Shown here piece after piece: positions 51,064 to 59,886 of a stretch of DNA of 64,000 nucleotides. The stretch spans positions 2,294,001 to 2,358,000 of the forward strand of contig NZ_JACCBH010000001.1 of the NCBI RefSeq assembly GCF_013409745.1, read 5' to 3'. The translations under genes and the position numbers were made by a program. The number at the start of each line of letters is the position of its first letter. Position 1 is the stretch's first letter. Origin of the DNA: Microbacterium pseudoresistens. Lineage in GTDB: Bacteria; Actinomycetota; Actinomycetes; Actinomycetales; Microbacteriaceae. The notes beneath the pieces were generated by a model. It did not search any database. It was not told where the DNA came from and was given only the letters and a program-made list of their open reading frames with translations.

Positions 51064-51106
51064 GTGAGGATCGGCGCGGCGCCTCATCCGCAAGGATGAT
51101 CCTCAC
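51064..51106. promoter_or_regulatory. inverted repeats between the GNAT and ABC genes
   Basis: GTGAGGATC (51064-51072) and GATCCTCAC (51098-51106) form a 9-bp inverted repeat. Inside it TCATCC-GCAA-GGATGA (51084-51099) makes a 6-bp hairpin; the two structures are mutually exclusive at their edge. It could be a terminator of the GNAT gene, a regulatory leader of the ABC operon or an operator. Confidence 0.4.
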
Positions 51107-51115
51107 CCCGGCGAG

Positions 51116-52246
51116 TCACGACAGCAGTTTCTTCCACGCGCCCTCGTAGCCGATGGGGGCGAATCCGATCGCCTCGTTGATGCTGAGCATCGGGCGGTTC
51201 TCCTCCGCGTTGTAGGTGACCACGCGTGCGGACTCGGGGAAGCGCTCGTGCCAGCGCAGCAGCCCGGCGCACTTCACGAGCATGCCCAGCCGGTGACCGC
51301 GGTGCTCCTTGAGTACCAGAGTGTCGAACTGGTGAGAGCTGTCTGACGGGCGGTCGATACTGATGGCGAGCTCGTTGAACGCGCACAGCTCGCCGGTCTC
51401 GATGTGCTGCGCCGCCGTCACCTGCACGGTGAAGCCCTTGGCGGCTTGACGCTCCTCCATCTCGGCGACGCGGGCGGCATCCCACATCTCTTCGGGCATG
51501 CCCATCTCGGCGTCGGGGACGTCGGTCGACATGCGCGACTTCAGCCATGCGAAGCCATCGATGTGCTCGGGAGGGGTGGGCCACATCCACTGCACGATGC
51601 GATAGTCGCCCGCGTGCTCCTGCGCGCCGTCCCGGTGTGTGCGCAGCAGCCGTTCCGCGTCGGCGGTCCAGAAGAATGCGCTGACGCGTTCGATCTGTTC
51701 GAGGCCGAACCCCGTCTGCTGCAGGAATCGTGCGGAGTGGTCCAGAGGAATGGAGCCGAAGCCGGTCGGTGCCTCCAGACGCCCGTCGGAGCGACCGGTC
51801 GACCGGTGCTCGGCCCAGCCGAGGAGCTTGGTCACGCCGACTGCGCGCAGCTGCTGCTCGACCTGCGCGAGCGCGGTGGTGCCGATGCCGTGGCCGGAGT
51901 GCGCCGCGAGCACCGCGATCGTGAGGATGGCGGTCTCGCCGCCGGAGTCTCCGAGGATGTCGACCGCGACGCATCCGATGAGCTCGTCATCGCGTTCGAT
52001 GTACCAGTGCTGCTTCCGGGTCGTACGCGATGAACGGAGCACGGGGAGGAGTTCGTCCGCGGTGAGAGCGTCGTCGGTGCGCCCGGTGGACTCCAGGATC
52101 GACGCGTTACGGACGTCGGCGTAGGCGCGCAGCAGAGCGGACGGCGCCGCGTCCGCCCGTGCGGGAAGCACGAGGGGACGCAGCGTCGCGCCGGCGGCGA
52201 GCAGAACCGGCTCGGCCGCGGCGATGGTGTCGATGTCGTTCGTCAT
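51116..52246 (-). CDS. double-GNAT acetyltransferase
   Basis: A 376-residue protein with two GNAT folds. The N-terminal half has AILTIAVLAAHSGHGIGTTAL (acetyl-CoA-binding RxxGxG-like loop as HSGHGIG, about 133-139). The C-terminal half has LVLKEHRGHRLGMLVK (about 312-327) and a late NRPMLSINEAIGFAPIG. The layout resembles mycothiol synthase and other tandem GNAT proteins in actinobacteria. The acceptor is unknown. It follows a small gene by 21 nt and may share its promoter at 52957-52928. Confidence 0.82.
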   Translation of the reverse strand: MTNDIDTIAAAEPVLLAAGATLRPLVLPARADAAPSALLRAYADVRNASILESTGRTDDALTADELLPVLRSSRTTRKQHWYIERDDELIGCVAVDILGDSGGETAILTIAVLAAHSGHGIGTTALAQVEQQLRAVGVTKLLGWAEHRSTGRSDGRLEAPTGFGSIPLDHSARFLQQTGFGLEQIERVSAFFWTADAERLLRTHRDGAQEHAGDYRIVQWMWPTPPEHIDGFAWLKSRMSTDVPDAEMGMPEEMWDAARVAEMEERQAAKGFTVQVTAAQHIETGELCAFNELAISIDRPSDSSHQFDTLVLKEHRGHRLGMLVKCAGLLRWHERFPESARVVTYNAEENRPMLSINEAIGFAPIGYEGAWKKLLS

Positions 52247-52267
52247 GTCGTCTCCGTTCGATGCGCG

Positions 52268-52561
52268 TCAGCGCAGGGTGGTGAGTGGCGAGGCGTAGCG
52301 CAGCCGCTGCGCCTCGTACTCGGCGAGCAGGCGCTCGCGTTCGGTGTCGCGATGGTGCCGGGCGGCCAGATCGGCGTTGTCCCTGGCATGCCGCAGAAGT
52401 CGCAGCGCCAGGCGCAGCGAGAGCCGCTCGGCGAGGGAGAGCCGGCGCAGGTCTTCGTCGCGCGGCAGCTCTATGGACAGGGGACGGGTGCCCTCGGGGG
52501 GTTGCGAGAGGGCGAGATGCTTCCAGGAGTTCTCCTGGCGAGCGGGGAGCGTCGTGTTCAC
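52268..52561 (-). CDS. small charged protein of unknown function
   Basis: A 97-residue, Arg/Leu-rich protein with no signal peptide. A helical segment at about 40-62 has repeated SLAERLSLRLALRLLRHAR, an amphipathic basic helix. It starts at GTG 52561 with a weak AAGAGA upstream. It lies 21 nt before the GNAT gene and probably belongs to its operon. The family was not recognised; related-looking short basic proteins are common in Microbacteriaceae. Confidence 0.55.
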   Translation of the reverse strand: MNTTLPARQENSWKHLALSQPPEGTRPLSIELPRDEDLRRLSLAERLSLRLALRLLRHARDNADLAARHHRDTERERLLAEYEAQRLRYASPLTTLR

Positions 52562-52802
52562 GATGTCTCTTTCGGTGGGGCGTGGCGTGCAGACGGATGT
52601 CTGACGCGGGGATGCCCGACCGCTCCGTCGACGACGAGGCGGAAGGCGTAGGAGGATGATGATCCGGAGCGGATCGAGAGGCGCGGACACCGGTCAGAGA
52701 CGACGGCGATGCGCGGGTGTCACGGATGCCGAAGTCGGCGGAGCGGACACATCCGGTGGGAGCGTCGAGACGGACGCGGAACCGGGACGGGGAGCGGTGC
52801 TG

Positions 52803-52892
52803 CTACGCGACCGCGGGGCGGAGTCCGCCGACGGAAGCGACCGCGGACGCGCTGATCCCCGAGAATGGGGTGAAATCGATGCGAATCATCAT
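52803..52892 (-). CDS. candidate 29-residue small protein or leader peptide
   Basis: MMIRIDFTPFSGISASAVAS begins 7 nt after a strong AGGAGG (52905-52900) and ends in TAG at 52805-52803. A good promoter lies just upstream. Such a strong ribosome-binding site is unusual among its neighbours, which argues for real translation. The 240 bp between its stop and the next small gene hold nothing recognised. Confidence 0.5.
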   Translation of the reverse strand: MMIRIDFTPFSGISASAVASVGGLRPAVA

Positions 52893-52927
52893 GGCGGTGC
52901 CTCCTTTCCGGTGCCGTACGGTCAGTC

Positions 52928-52957
52928 ACGCTAGCGAAGCGCGGGAGGGCGCGTCAA
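52928..52957 (-). promoter_or_regulatory. sigma70-type promoter of the small-protein/GNAT operon
   Basis: -35 TTGACG (52957-52952), an 18-bp spacer and -10 TAGCGT (52933-52928) on the minus strand. This is the clearest two-box promoter in the window, giving a leader of about 29 nt before ATG 52892. Confidence 0.7.
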
Positions 52958-53016
52958 GCGAAACGCCGGAAACTGCCGTGACAGCGTGCCAGACGCGTCA
53001 TCGCCGAGCCGTCGGA

Positions 53017-53022
53017 TACCGT
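53017..53022 (+). promoter_or_regulatory. -10 box TACCGT of smc
   Basis: TACCGT places the transcription start near 53029, about 29 nt before ATG 53058. The GTG at 53029 is out of frame. Confidence 0.45.
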
Positions 53023-53057
53023 GGGAGCGTGATCCGACGCGGACCGATGGCGTGCGC

Positions 53058-56000
53058 ATGCACCTGAAGAGCCTGACCCTCAAGGGGTTCAAGTCGTTCG
53101 CGCAGCCCACCGCTTTCGCGTTCGAGCCCGGCGTGACTTGCATCGTCGGCCCGAACGGCTCGGGCAAGTCCAACGTCGTCGACGGCCTGGCCTGGGTGAT
53201 GGGCGAGCAGGGGGCGAAGACCCTTCGCGGCGGGAAGATGGAAGACGTCATCTTCGCCGGCACGTCGACGCGCGGCCCGCTCGGTCGTGCTGAGGTGCAA
53301 CTGACGATCGACAATGCCGACGGCGCACTGCCGATCGAATACGCCGAGGTGACGATCAGCCGCACGCTGTTCCGCAACGGTTCCAGCGAGTACGCCATCA
53401 ATGGCGAGAACTGCCGGCTGCTCGACGTGCAGGAGCTGCTGAGCGATTCGGGGCTCGGCCGCGAGATGCATGTGATCGTCGGTCAGGGCCGGCTCGACAC
53501 GGTGCTGCAGGCCTCGCCCGAAGACCGCCGCGGGTTCATCGAAGAGGCCGCCGGCATCCTCAAGCATCGCCGCCGCAAGGAGAAGACCCTTCGCAAGCTC
53601 GACGCGATGGAGAGCAACCTCACCCGGCTCAGCGACCTCGCCGGTGAGATCCGCCGGCAGCTGAAGCCGCTCGGCAAGCAGGCCGAGATCGCGCGCGAGG
53701 CGCAGACCATCGCCGCCGTGGTGCGGGATGCGAAAGCCCGGCTCTTCGCCGACGACGTCGTGGCGCTCCGCGCCGCGCTGGCCGACCACACGCGCAACGA
53801 ACGCGAACGCCACACCGAACGGATCGTGCTCAGCGAACAGGCCGATCAGATCCGCGCCGAGATCGCGCGACTCGAGGATGCGCAGAACTCCGCCGCCGTC
53901 GACGAGGCACGCCGCGTCGCCTTCGGGCTCGAGCAGGTGCAGGAGCGGATGCGCGGGCTCTACACGCTGGCGAACCAGCGTCTCGCGCTGCTGGGCACCG
54001 ACGAGGACGATGCCGCCTCCGCGGTGACCGTCACCCAGGGCATCATCGATGAGGCCCGCGCGGAGTCGGACGGCATCGCCGCAGGTATCGGCGCCGCGCA
54101 GGACGCCGCCGAGGAGGCCGCGCGCGACGTGATGCGCGCGCGAGCCGAACTCGACGCGCTCGACGTCGACATCGCCGAGCAGAGCGCGCTCGTCTCGGCT
54201 CACGACATGCGACTGACCACGCTGCGCGGCCAGGCCGATGCCGCGGCGTCGGCGCTCGCCGCCGTGCGCGGTGCGGTGCTGCGGCAGCAGAACGCACTCG
54301 ACGCGGCGCATGCACGACGCCGCGAGGCCGCCGAGGCGCGCGAGCAGATCGAAGAGGGCGAGGCGCCGCAAGGCACCGCGGCAGAGCACACCGAGGCGTA
54401 CGAGCGCGCGCAGGCCGGGGCGACGGCCGCGGAGAGCGCGCTGGAGGCGCTGCGCGAGAAGCTGCACGCCGTGGAGCGAGAGGCCGAGGCGCTGACGGCG
54501 AAGGCCGCAGCGCTCAGCAGCGCCATCGCCGTGAGCGGGGGAGCGGCCGAGATCGCGGCAGGAGGCGGTTCCGGCATCCGGGGGCTCGTCGGCGATGCCG
54601 TGCAGGTGAAGGCCGGCTTCGAGGCCGCCATTGCCGCCGTGCTCGGCCCTCTCGCCGAGGGTGTTCTCGTCGACGATGTCGCCGCGGCCTTCGCCGTGGC
54701 CGGAGCCCATGACGACGTCGGCACCTATGACATCGTCATCGCCGAGTCGGAGGCGGGCATCGCGTCCGCGATCGCCGACCTCGACGTTCCCGGTGCGACT
54801 CCCGCCATCGACGTCGTCACCGCCCCGGCCGGGGTCATCGGGGTGCTCGCGCACGTGCTCGTCGTCGACAACCTCGACGGTGCGCGGCGCGCCCGTGCCG
54901 CCGCCGGCGCCCTGGACGGGCCGATGCCGACGATCGTCACCCGTGCGGGCGATGTGCTCGCGGCGCACACCCTGCGCACGGGTTCCGGGGGAGAGCGCTC
55001 CCGCCTGGAGCTCGTCGCCGAGCGCGACGCCGCGGTGGAGCGTCGAGATGCCCTTCGGCTCGACGTCGAGCGGATGCGCGCTGAGCGCGAGGACGCCGTC
55101 GAGGGCGTGGAGAGGGCCAGGCTCGCCGCCCGGGAAGCGCTGCGCACGCTGCGCGAACACGACGCCGCCTTGGCCGCGCACACCGAGCAGGTGAACCGGG
55201 TCACTCTGGGTCACGAGTCTGCGATCGCCGAGTGCGAGCGGCTCGAAGCGGGCCTGGCGCAGTCCCAGGCCGCCGTCGCCGAAGCCGAGGCGAAGGCGGA
55301 GGCGGCCAGAGCCGAACTCGATGAGACTTTGGAGCTGCCGCGGCCGATCCTCGACGCCTCCGCGCGCGACGGGCTCCTGGACGCGCTGGAGGCCGCGCGG
55401 GAGGCCGAGGTCGACGCTCGTCTGGGCGTGGAGACGCTGCGGGAGCGCGTGCGGGCCGCGCAATCGCGTGTGGCGAGCCTGGAGCGACAACGCGAGAAGG
55501 AGAAGGACGCCGCGGCCGAAGCGGCTCGCCGCGCCATCATCCGTCGTGCGCAGCGCGAAGCGGCAGGGGCCGTGGCGGAAGAGCTGCCCCGCGTGCTCGA
55601 CTCGATCGCCGGTTCGGTGACCGAGGCGCGTGTGGTGCTCACGGATGCGGAAGCCGCGCGGACCGCGCAGAACGAGGAGCTCACGGCACTGCGCGGCAAG
55701 GAGAGCTCGATCCGTGAAAGGCTGGCCGGTCTCACCGAGAGCGTGCACGGGCTGGAGCTGCAGATCCACGAGAAGAAGCTGCATCTGACGAGCCTGCTCG
55801 AACGGGTGAGCTCGGAGCTTGCGCTCGACGAAGACATTCTCGTTTCGGAATATGGTCCCGATCAGCTCGTTCCGCGTGATCCGGCGATTGATGCCGATCG
55901 TGAGGAGTCCGTGGCCGAGGATTCCGTGGCCGAGGAGTCCGGAGAGGATTCCGCCCAGGACGACGCCTCGGACGACGAGGTCGTCGCGGGCATCCCGTAC

Positions 56001-56693
56001 GACCGGCGCATCCAGGAGCGGCGCTTGCGAGAGGCCGAGCGCAAGCTCGCCCAGCTCGGCCGCGTCAACCCGCTGGCTCTGGAGGAGTTTGCGGCGCTCG
56101 AACAGCGGCACGCGTTCCTCACGGAACAATTGGCCGACCTCACCAAGACCCGGCAGGATCTGCTGACGATCATCGCCGATCTCGACGAGCGGATGCAGAC
56201 GATCTTCGCCGACGCCTTCGAAGATACGAAGCAGGCCTTCTCCGAGGTGTTCCCGCTGCTGTTCCCCGGTGGCGCGGGCAGCATCTCGCTCACCGACCCC
56301 GACGACCTCCTCAACACGGGTATCGAGGTCGCGGTGCGGCCCGTGGGCAAGAAGATCGAACGGCTCTCGCTCCTGTCCGGAGGGGAGCGCTCGCTGGCGG
56401 CGGTGGCGCTGCTCGTGGCGATCTTCAAGGCCAGGCCCAGCCCGTTCTACATCCTCGACGAGGTCGAAGCGGCACTCGACGACGCGAACCTCGGTCGTCT
56501 GCTGACCGTGTTCGAGCAACTCCGTGAGAGTAGCCAGCTGCTGATCATCACGCATCAGAAGCGCACGATGGAGATCGCCGACGCCCTCTACGGCGTCTCG
56601 ATGCGCCAGGACGGCGTCTCCGCCGTGGTGGGCCAGCGCGTCGGAGACCGCGCTTCCCGCGACGCCGCGCGTGCCGACGGCGACGCGGCCTGA
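53058..56693 (+). CDS. smc: chromosome segregation protein SMC
   Basis: A 1211-residue condensin ATPase that organises and separates chromosomes. The N-terminal head begins MHLKSLTLKGFKSFA and has Walker A GPNGSGKSN (about 32-40). Long coiled coils flank the hinge (about 500-660, with GSGIRGLVGDAV). The C-terminal head has LSGGERSLAAVALL and Walker B FYILDEVEAALDD. ATG 53058 is chosen because it gives the canonical N-terminus. An acidic insert (about 945-980) contains short tandem repeats. Its usual neighbour mutM is 6 kb upstream. Confidence 0.95.
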   Translation: MHLKSLTLKGFKSFAQPTAFAFEPGVTCIVGPNGSGKSNVVDGLAWVMGEQGAKTLRGGKMEDVIFAGTSTRGPLGRAEVQLTIDNADGALPIEYAEVTISRTLFRNGSSEYAINGENCRLLDVQELLSDSGLGREMHVIVGQGRLDTVLQASPEDRRGFIEEAAGILKHRRRKEKTLRKLDAMESNLTRLSDLAGEIRRQLKPLGKQAEIAREAQTIAAVVRDAKARLFADDVVALRAALADHTRNERERHTERIVLSEQADQIRAEIARLEDAQNSAAVDEARRVAFGLEQVQERMRGLYTLANQRLALLGTDEDDAASAVTVTQGIIDEARAESDGIAAGIGAAQDAAEEAARDVMRARAELDALDVDIAEQSALVSAHDMRLTTLRGQADAAASALAAVRGAVLRQQNALDAAHARRREAAEAREQIEEGEAPQGTAAEHTEAYERAQAGATAAESALEALREKLHAVEREAEALTAKAAALSSAIAVSGGAAEIAAGGGSGIRGLVGDAVQVKAGFEAAIAAVLGPLAEGVLVDDVAAAFAVAGAHDDVGTYDIVIAESEAGIASAIADLDVPGATPAIDVVTAPAGVIGVLAHVLVVDNLDGARRARAAAGALDGPMPTIVTRAGDVLAAHTLRTGSGGERSRLELVAERDAAVERRDALRLDVERMRAEREDAVEGVERARLAAREALRTLREHDAALAAHTEQVNRVTLGHESAIAECERLEAGLAQSQAAVAEAEAKAEAARAELDETLELPRPILDASARDGLLDALEAAREAEVDARLGVETLRERVRAAQSRVASLERQREKEKDAAAEAARRAIIRRAQREAAGAVAEELPRVLDSIAGSVTEARVVLTDAEAARTAQNEELTALRGKESSIRERLAGLTESVHGLELQIHEKKLHLTSLLERVSSELALDEDILVSEYGPDQLVPRDPAIDADREESVAEDSVAEESGEDSAQDDASDDEVVAGIPYDRRIQERRLREAERKLAQLGRVNPLALEEFAALEQRHAFLTEQLADLTKTRQDLLTIIADLDERMQTIFADAFEDTKQAFSEVFPLLFPGGAGSISLTDPDDLLNTGIEVAVRPVGKKIERLSLLSGGERSLAAVALLVAIFKARPSPFYILDEVEAALDDANLGRLLTVFEQLRESSQLLIITHQKRTMEIADALYGVSMRQDGVSAVVGQRVGDRASRDAARADGDAA
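55902..55946 (+). repeat. 15-bp tandem repeat within smc
   Basis: GAGGAKTCCGTGGCC occurs twice in tandem (55902-55931) and a third, degenerate unit follows. It encodes EESVAEDSVAEE in the acidic segment just before the C-terminal coiled coil. Confidence 0.6.
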
Positions 56694-56703
56694 ACTGCCC
56701 GCT

Positions 56704-56709
56704 TAGGCT
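56704..56709 (+). promoter_or_regulatory. -10 box TAGGCT of ftsY
   Basis: TAGGCT, 6 nt, then ATG 56716. The GGAGG lying 1 nt before the ATG is too close to act as a ribosome-binding site, which supports leaderless initiation. Confidence 0.55.
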
Positions 56710-56715
56710 GGAGGC

Positions 56716-57591
56716 ATGGCGGAGAAGTCCTGGTCCCTCACCCGCGCGCTGCGCGGCATGTTCGTCAAGCCCACGATCGACGAGACGACCTGGGACGACC
56801 TGGAGACCGCGCTCATCACCGCCGACTTCGGCCCGGACATCACCGAGCGCATCGTCGACGAGCTCCGCGAGAAGGTCGAGCGGTTCCGCACCACCGATCC
56901 CGCCGATCTGCAGCGGATGCTGCGCGAGACGCTCGAGGAGCACTTCGCCGCGTTCGACACCACGCTGAAGCTGACCGAGCGCCCCGCGGTGGTGCTCGTC
57001 GTCGGGGTCAACGGCGTCGGGAAGACCACCACGATCGGCAAGTTCGCCAAGTTCCTGCGCGGCTACGGCCGCAGCGTCGTGGTCGGCGCCGCAGACACCT
57101 TCCGCGCCGCCGCCGTCGACCAGCTCGCCACCTGGGCCGAGCGCGGCGGAGCGAGCATCGTGCGGCCCCAGCACGAGGGGCAGGATCCGGCGTCGGTCGC
57201 CTTCCAGACCATCGAGCACGCCAAGAGCACGGGCACAGAGATCGTGATCGTCGACACGGCAGGGCGGCTGCACACCAAGGGCGGGCTCATGGACGAGCTC
57301 ACGAAGATCCGGCGCGTGATCGAGAAGCAGGCGCCGATCAGTGAGGTACTGCTCGTGCTCGATGCGACGACGGGGCAGAACGGCGTCATGCAGGCCGAGG
57401 CATTCCTCGAGCACGCGGGGGTGACGGGACTCGTCATCACCAAGCTCGACGGATCGGCCAAGGGCGGCTTCGTGCTGGCCGTGCAGGAGCGCACCGGCAT
57501 CCCCGTCAAACTGCTCGGTCAGGGTGAGGGGATCGACGATCTCACCGGCTTCACGCCCCATGTCTTCGTGCAGGCACTCATCGATGGCTGA
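56716..57591 (+). CDS. ftsY: signal recognition particle receptor FtsY
   Basis: A 291-residue SRP-GTPase that docks SRP-ribosome complexes at the membrane. The N domain spans about 1-85, G1 is GVNGVGKTTTIGK (about 98-110), then DTFRAAAVDQL, G3 DTAGRLHT and G4 TKLDGSAKGG. The long acidic A domain found in many FtsY proteins is missing, as in other short actinobacterial forms; a basic N-terminal helix (KSWSLTRALRGMF) may provide membrane contact. It works with Ffh encoded 3 kb downstream. Confidence 0.95.
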   Translation: MAEKSWSLTRALRGMFVKPTIDETTWDDLETALITADFGPDITERIVDELREKVERFRTTDPADLQRMLRETLEEHFAAFDTTLKLTERPAVVLVVGVNGVGKTTTIGKFAKFLRGYGRSVVVGAADTFRAAAVDQLATWAERGGASIVRPQHEGQDPASVAFQTIEHAKSTGTEIVIVDTAGRLHTKGGLMDELTKIRRVIEKQAPISEVLLVLDATTGQNGVMQAEAFLEHAGVTGLVITKLDGSAKGGFVLAVQERTGIPVKLLGQGEGIDDLTGFTPHVFVQALIDG

Positions 57592-57632
57592 GAGGACTAC
57601 CGCCTGGTCAGCAGGACTGGTTTCATAGCGGT

Positions 57633-58133
57633 ATGGCGATCGAACACGACTTCTTCGGACTGCTGTCCTCGGGACCGGACGGGTCGATCTTCTGGTCGGA
57701 GACCGTGGAGTTCGGCGACCAGGCGGTGACGGTCGATCTGACCGCCCCCGACCAGGACGACGTGTCCTCTGCCGCGCTCGACATCGCCGCGGCGCTCATC
57801 GCCGGGATCGAGGACATCGACCGCAAGGCGCGCGAGGCGATGCTGTCGGAGACCGACTCGCGCACGAGCGAGGTCACCGAGTTCGTGCTGCAGCAGCAGG
57901 AGGAGCACGGCGACGACCTCGAAGACCTGCTCGTCGACGTCAGCGGCGACACAGCGGTGGACATCACGCGTTCGCTGCGTCTCATGAGCATGACGATCCT
58001 CGCCGACGAGCACGGCGGAAGCGAGCCGTTCGCGGTGCTGGAGTACGCCCTCGACCCCGACGCCACCGACGACGTGCTGCTCGTGAACTTCGGCTCCGAC
58101 GGCGGCGTGCTCTCGGTCATGAGCGCAGACTGA
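57633..58133 (+). CDS. DUF2004-like protein
   Basis: A 166-residue acidic cytosolic protein. The N-terminal FFGLLSSGPDGSIFWSETVEF resembles the start of DUF2004 proteins. Central helices carry the segment EFVLQQQEEHGDDLEDLL. No catalytic motif is seen. It stands 41 bp behind ftsY and is convergent with lipA. The family assignment is from memory and tentative. Confidence 0.65.
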   Translation: MAIEHDFFGLLSSGPDGSIFWSETVEFGDQAVTVDLTAPDQDDVSSAALDIAAALIAGIEDIDRKAREAMLSETDSRTSEVTEFVLQQQEEHGDDLEDLLVDVSGDTAVDITRSLRLMSMTILADEHGGSEPFAVLEYALDPDATDDVLLVNFGSDGGVLSVMSAD

Positions 58134-58155
58134 GCCCGCCCGCTCACCGACGTCG

Positions 58156-59145
58156 TCAGACGGCTTGGGCGAACCCGCGATCGACGCTCTCGGCGATGTG
58201 CGCGAGATGAGCCGGAATGGGCCGCCCCTTCGACATCATCGACTGCGCCCACAGGCGTCCTGCCCGATACGACGAGCGCACGAGCGGGCCGGCCAGCACT
58301 CCGAGGAACCCGATGCGCTCGGCCTCCTCCTTGAACTCGACGAACTCGTCGGGCTTCACCCAGCGCGAGACGGGGTGGTGCCGTGGCGTGGGTCGCAGGT
58401 ACTGCGTGATCGTGATGATGTCGCACCCGGCATCGTGCAGGTCGTGCAGGGCTTGCACGACCTCCTCCGGCTCCTCGCCCATGCCGAGGATGAGGTTCGA
58501 CTTGGTGATCAGCCCGGCATCCCGTGCCTGGGTCAGCACGTTCAGTGATCGCTCGTACTTGAATGCCGGACGGATGCGCTTGAAGATGCGCGGAACGGTC
58601 TCGACGTTGTGCGCGAACACCTCGGGCCGGGCATCGAAGATCTGCCCCAGGAACGCCGGGTCGCCGTTGTGCTCGTTCGCGAGCAGCTCGACCCCCGTGT
58701 TCGGGTTCTGCGCGTGGATCTGGCGCACCGTCTCGGCGTTCAGCCACGCCCCTGTGTCGGGGAGATCGTCGCGCGCCACGCTCGTCACGGTGGCGTAGCG
58801 CAGCCCCATCCGCGTCACGCTCTCGGCCACGCGCCGCGGCTCGTCGGTGTCGTACTCGGCGGGCTTGCCGGTGTCGATCTGGCAGAAGTCGCACCGCCGG
58901 GTGCACTGCGAGCCGCCGATGAGGAAGGTGGCCTCCTTGTCCTCCCAGCACTCGAAGATGTTGGGGCAGCCGGCCTCCTGGCACACCGTGTGCAGGTCTT
59001 CGGACTTCACCAGCGAGTGCAGCGCCTGGTACTCCGGACCCATCTTCGCCTTGGTCTTGATCCACTCGGGTTTGCGCTCGATGGGCGTCTCCGCGTTGCG
59101 GATCTCGAGCCGCAGCAGCTTGCGTCCCTCCGGGGCGGCGCTCAC
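58156..59145 (-). CDS. lipA: lipoyl synthase
   Basis: A 329-residue radical-SAM enzyme that inserts sulfur at C6 and C8 of protein-bound octanoate. The auxiliary-cluster cysteines are in [12 protein letters not shown] (about 53-64) and the radical-SAM cluster in CTRRCDFC (about 79-86). The C-terminal RSSYRAG carries the conserved RSSY serine. The start is GTG 59145, overlapping the lipB stop (GTGA), so lipBA are translated together. Confidence 0.95.
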   Translation of the reverse strand: MSAAPEGRKLLRLEIRNAETPIERKPEWIKTKAKMGPEYQALHSLVKSEDLHTVCQEAGCPNIFECWEDKEATFLIGGSQCTRRCDFCQIDTGKPAEYDTDEPRRVAESVTRMGLRYATVTSVARDDLPDTGAWLNAETVRQIHAQNPNTGVELLANEHNGDPAFLGQIFDARPEVFAHNVETVPRIFKRIRPAFKYERSLNVLTQARDAGLITKSNLILGMGEEPEEVVQALHDLHDAGCDIITITQYLRPTPRHHPVSRWVKPDEFVEFKEEAERIGFLGVLAGPLVRSSYRAGRLWAQSMMSKGRPIPAHLAHIAESVDRGFAQAV

Positions 59146-59783
59146 GCGGCCACCTCCGTCGCGTAGACGGCCGAGAACGCCGCAGCAACGGCGTCGACGA
59201 TGTCGGCGGGGGAGACCTCGCGCCCCGACGCCTCGCTCACCGTCGTGACTCCGGCATCCGTGATCCCGCACGGGATGATGCCGCGGAACCCGGACAGCGT
59301 GTTGTCGCAGTTGATCGCGAAGCCGTGCATCGTCACGCCCTGCTGCACCCGCACGCCGATGGCGGCGACCTTGTCCTCCGACAGCGGGCGTCGCACCCAC
59401 ACGCCGCTGCGCCCCTCCACCTGGTAGCCGTCCACGCCGAACGGGGCGAGGACGTCGATGAGGGTGCGTTCGATCCGCCGCACGTGCGCGACGACGTCCA
59501 TCGGCTCGGTCAGACGCACGATGGGGTAGCCGACCAGCTGCCCCGGACCATGCCAGGTGATCTTGCCCCCACGGTCGACGTCGATCACCGGAGTGCCGTC
59601 CTGAGGACGCTCCTGCGGTTCCGTGCGCTTGCCCGCGGTGTAGACCGCCTCGTGCTCGAGCAGCAGCAGGGTGTCGGGGCGTTCGCCGGCGACCACCTCC
59701 GCATGGACCCTGCGCTGCAGCGCCCAGCCCTGTTCGTAGGGGATGAGATCGGGAGAGAGTCCGGCGATCTGGATGTCGAGCAT
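59142..59783 (-). CDS. lipB: lipoyl(octanoyl) transferase
   Basis: A 213-residue octanoyltransferase moving octanoate from ACP to lipoyl domains. [18 protein letters not shown] (about 71-88), the conserved lysine in [10 protein letters not shown] and the catalytic cysteine in GIIPCGI are clear. ATG 59783 has GGAGG 8 nt upstream. It heads the lipBA operon. An inverted repeat overlaps its putative promoter, next to a divergent tetR gene. Confidence 0.95.
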   Translation of the reverse strand: MLDIQIAGLSPDLIPYEQGWALQRRVHAEVVAGERPDTLLLLEHEAVYTAGKRTEPQERPQDGTPVIDVDRGGKITWHGPGQLVGYPIVRLTEPMDVVAHVRRIERTLIDVLAPFGVDGYQVEGRSGVWVRRPLSEDKVAAIGVRVQQGVTMHGFAINCDNTLSGFRGIIPCGITDAGVTTVSEASGREVSPADIVDAVAAAFSAVYATEVAA

Positions 59784-59813
59784 GGGTGCGCCTCCGACGG
59801 TTCGGATCCGGGG

Positions 59814-59834
59814 TTGTTGGATTGCGTACAACAA
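59814..59834. promoter_or_regulatory. candidate TetR operator upstream of lipBA
   Basis: TTGTTG-N9-CAACAA is a perfect 6-bp-arm inverted repeat. On the minus strand TATTGT (59836-59831) is a possible lipB -10 box lying within it, so binding would block lipBA transcription. Confidence 0.55.
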
Positions 59835-59874
59835 TACCGTGCCTCGTTCGAGGGCGCCGGCGCGGCACGCACGA

Positions 59875-59880
59875 TACGGT
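59875..59880 (+). promoter_or_regulatory. -10 box TACGGT of the tetR gene
   Basis: TACGGT, 6 nt, then ATG 59887; this supports 59887 as the start. Confidence 0.55.
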
Positions 59881-59886
59881 GTGGAT

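Noticed and set aside
51084..51974. 296-codon frame overlapping the GNAT gene on the same strand
   Set aside because: It is an Arg-rich alternative frame of the GNAT coding region. Only the GNAT frame has fold motifs.
52998..56555. 1185-codon open frame on the minus strand opposite smc
   Set aside because: It is an antisense shadow of a high-GC coding sequence. The translation is low-complexity Arg/His/Gly-rich with no domain, and smc on the plus strand is unmistakable.
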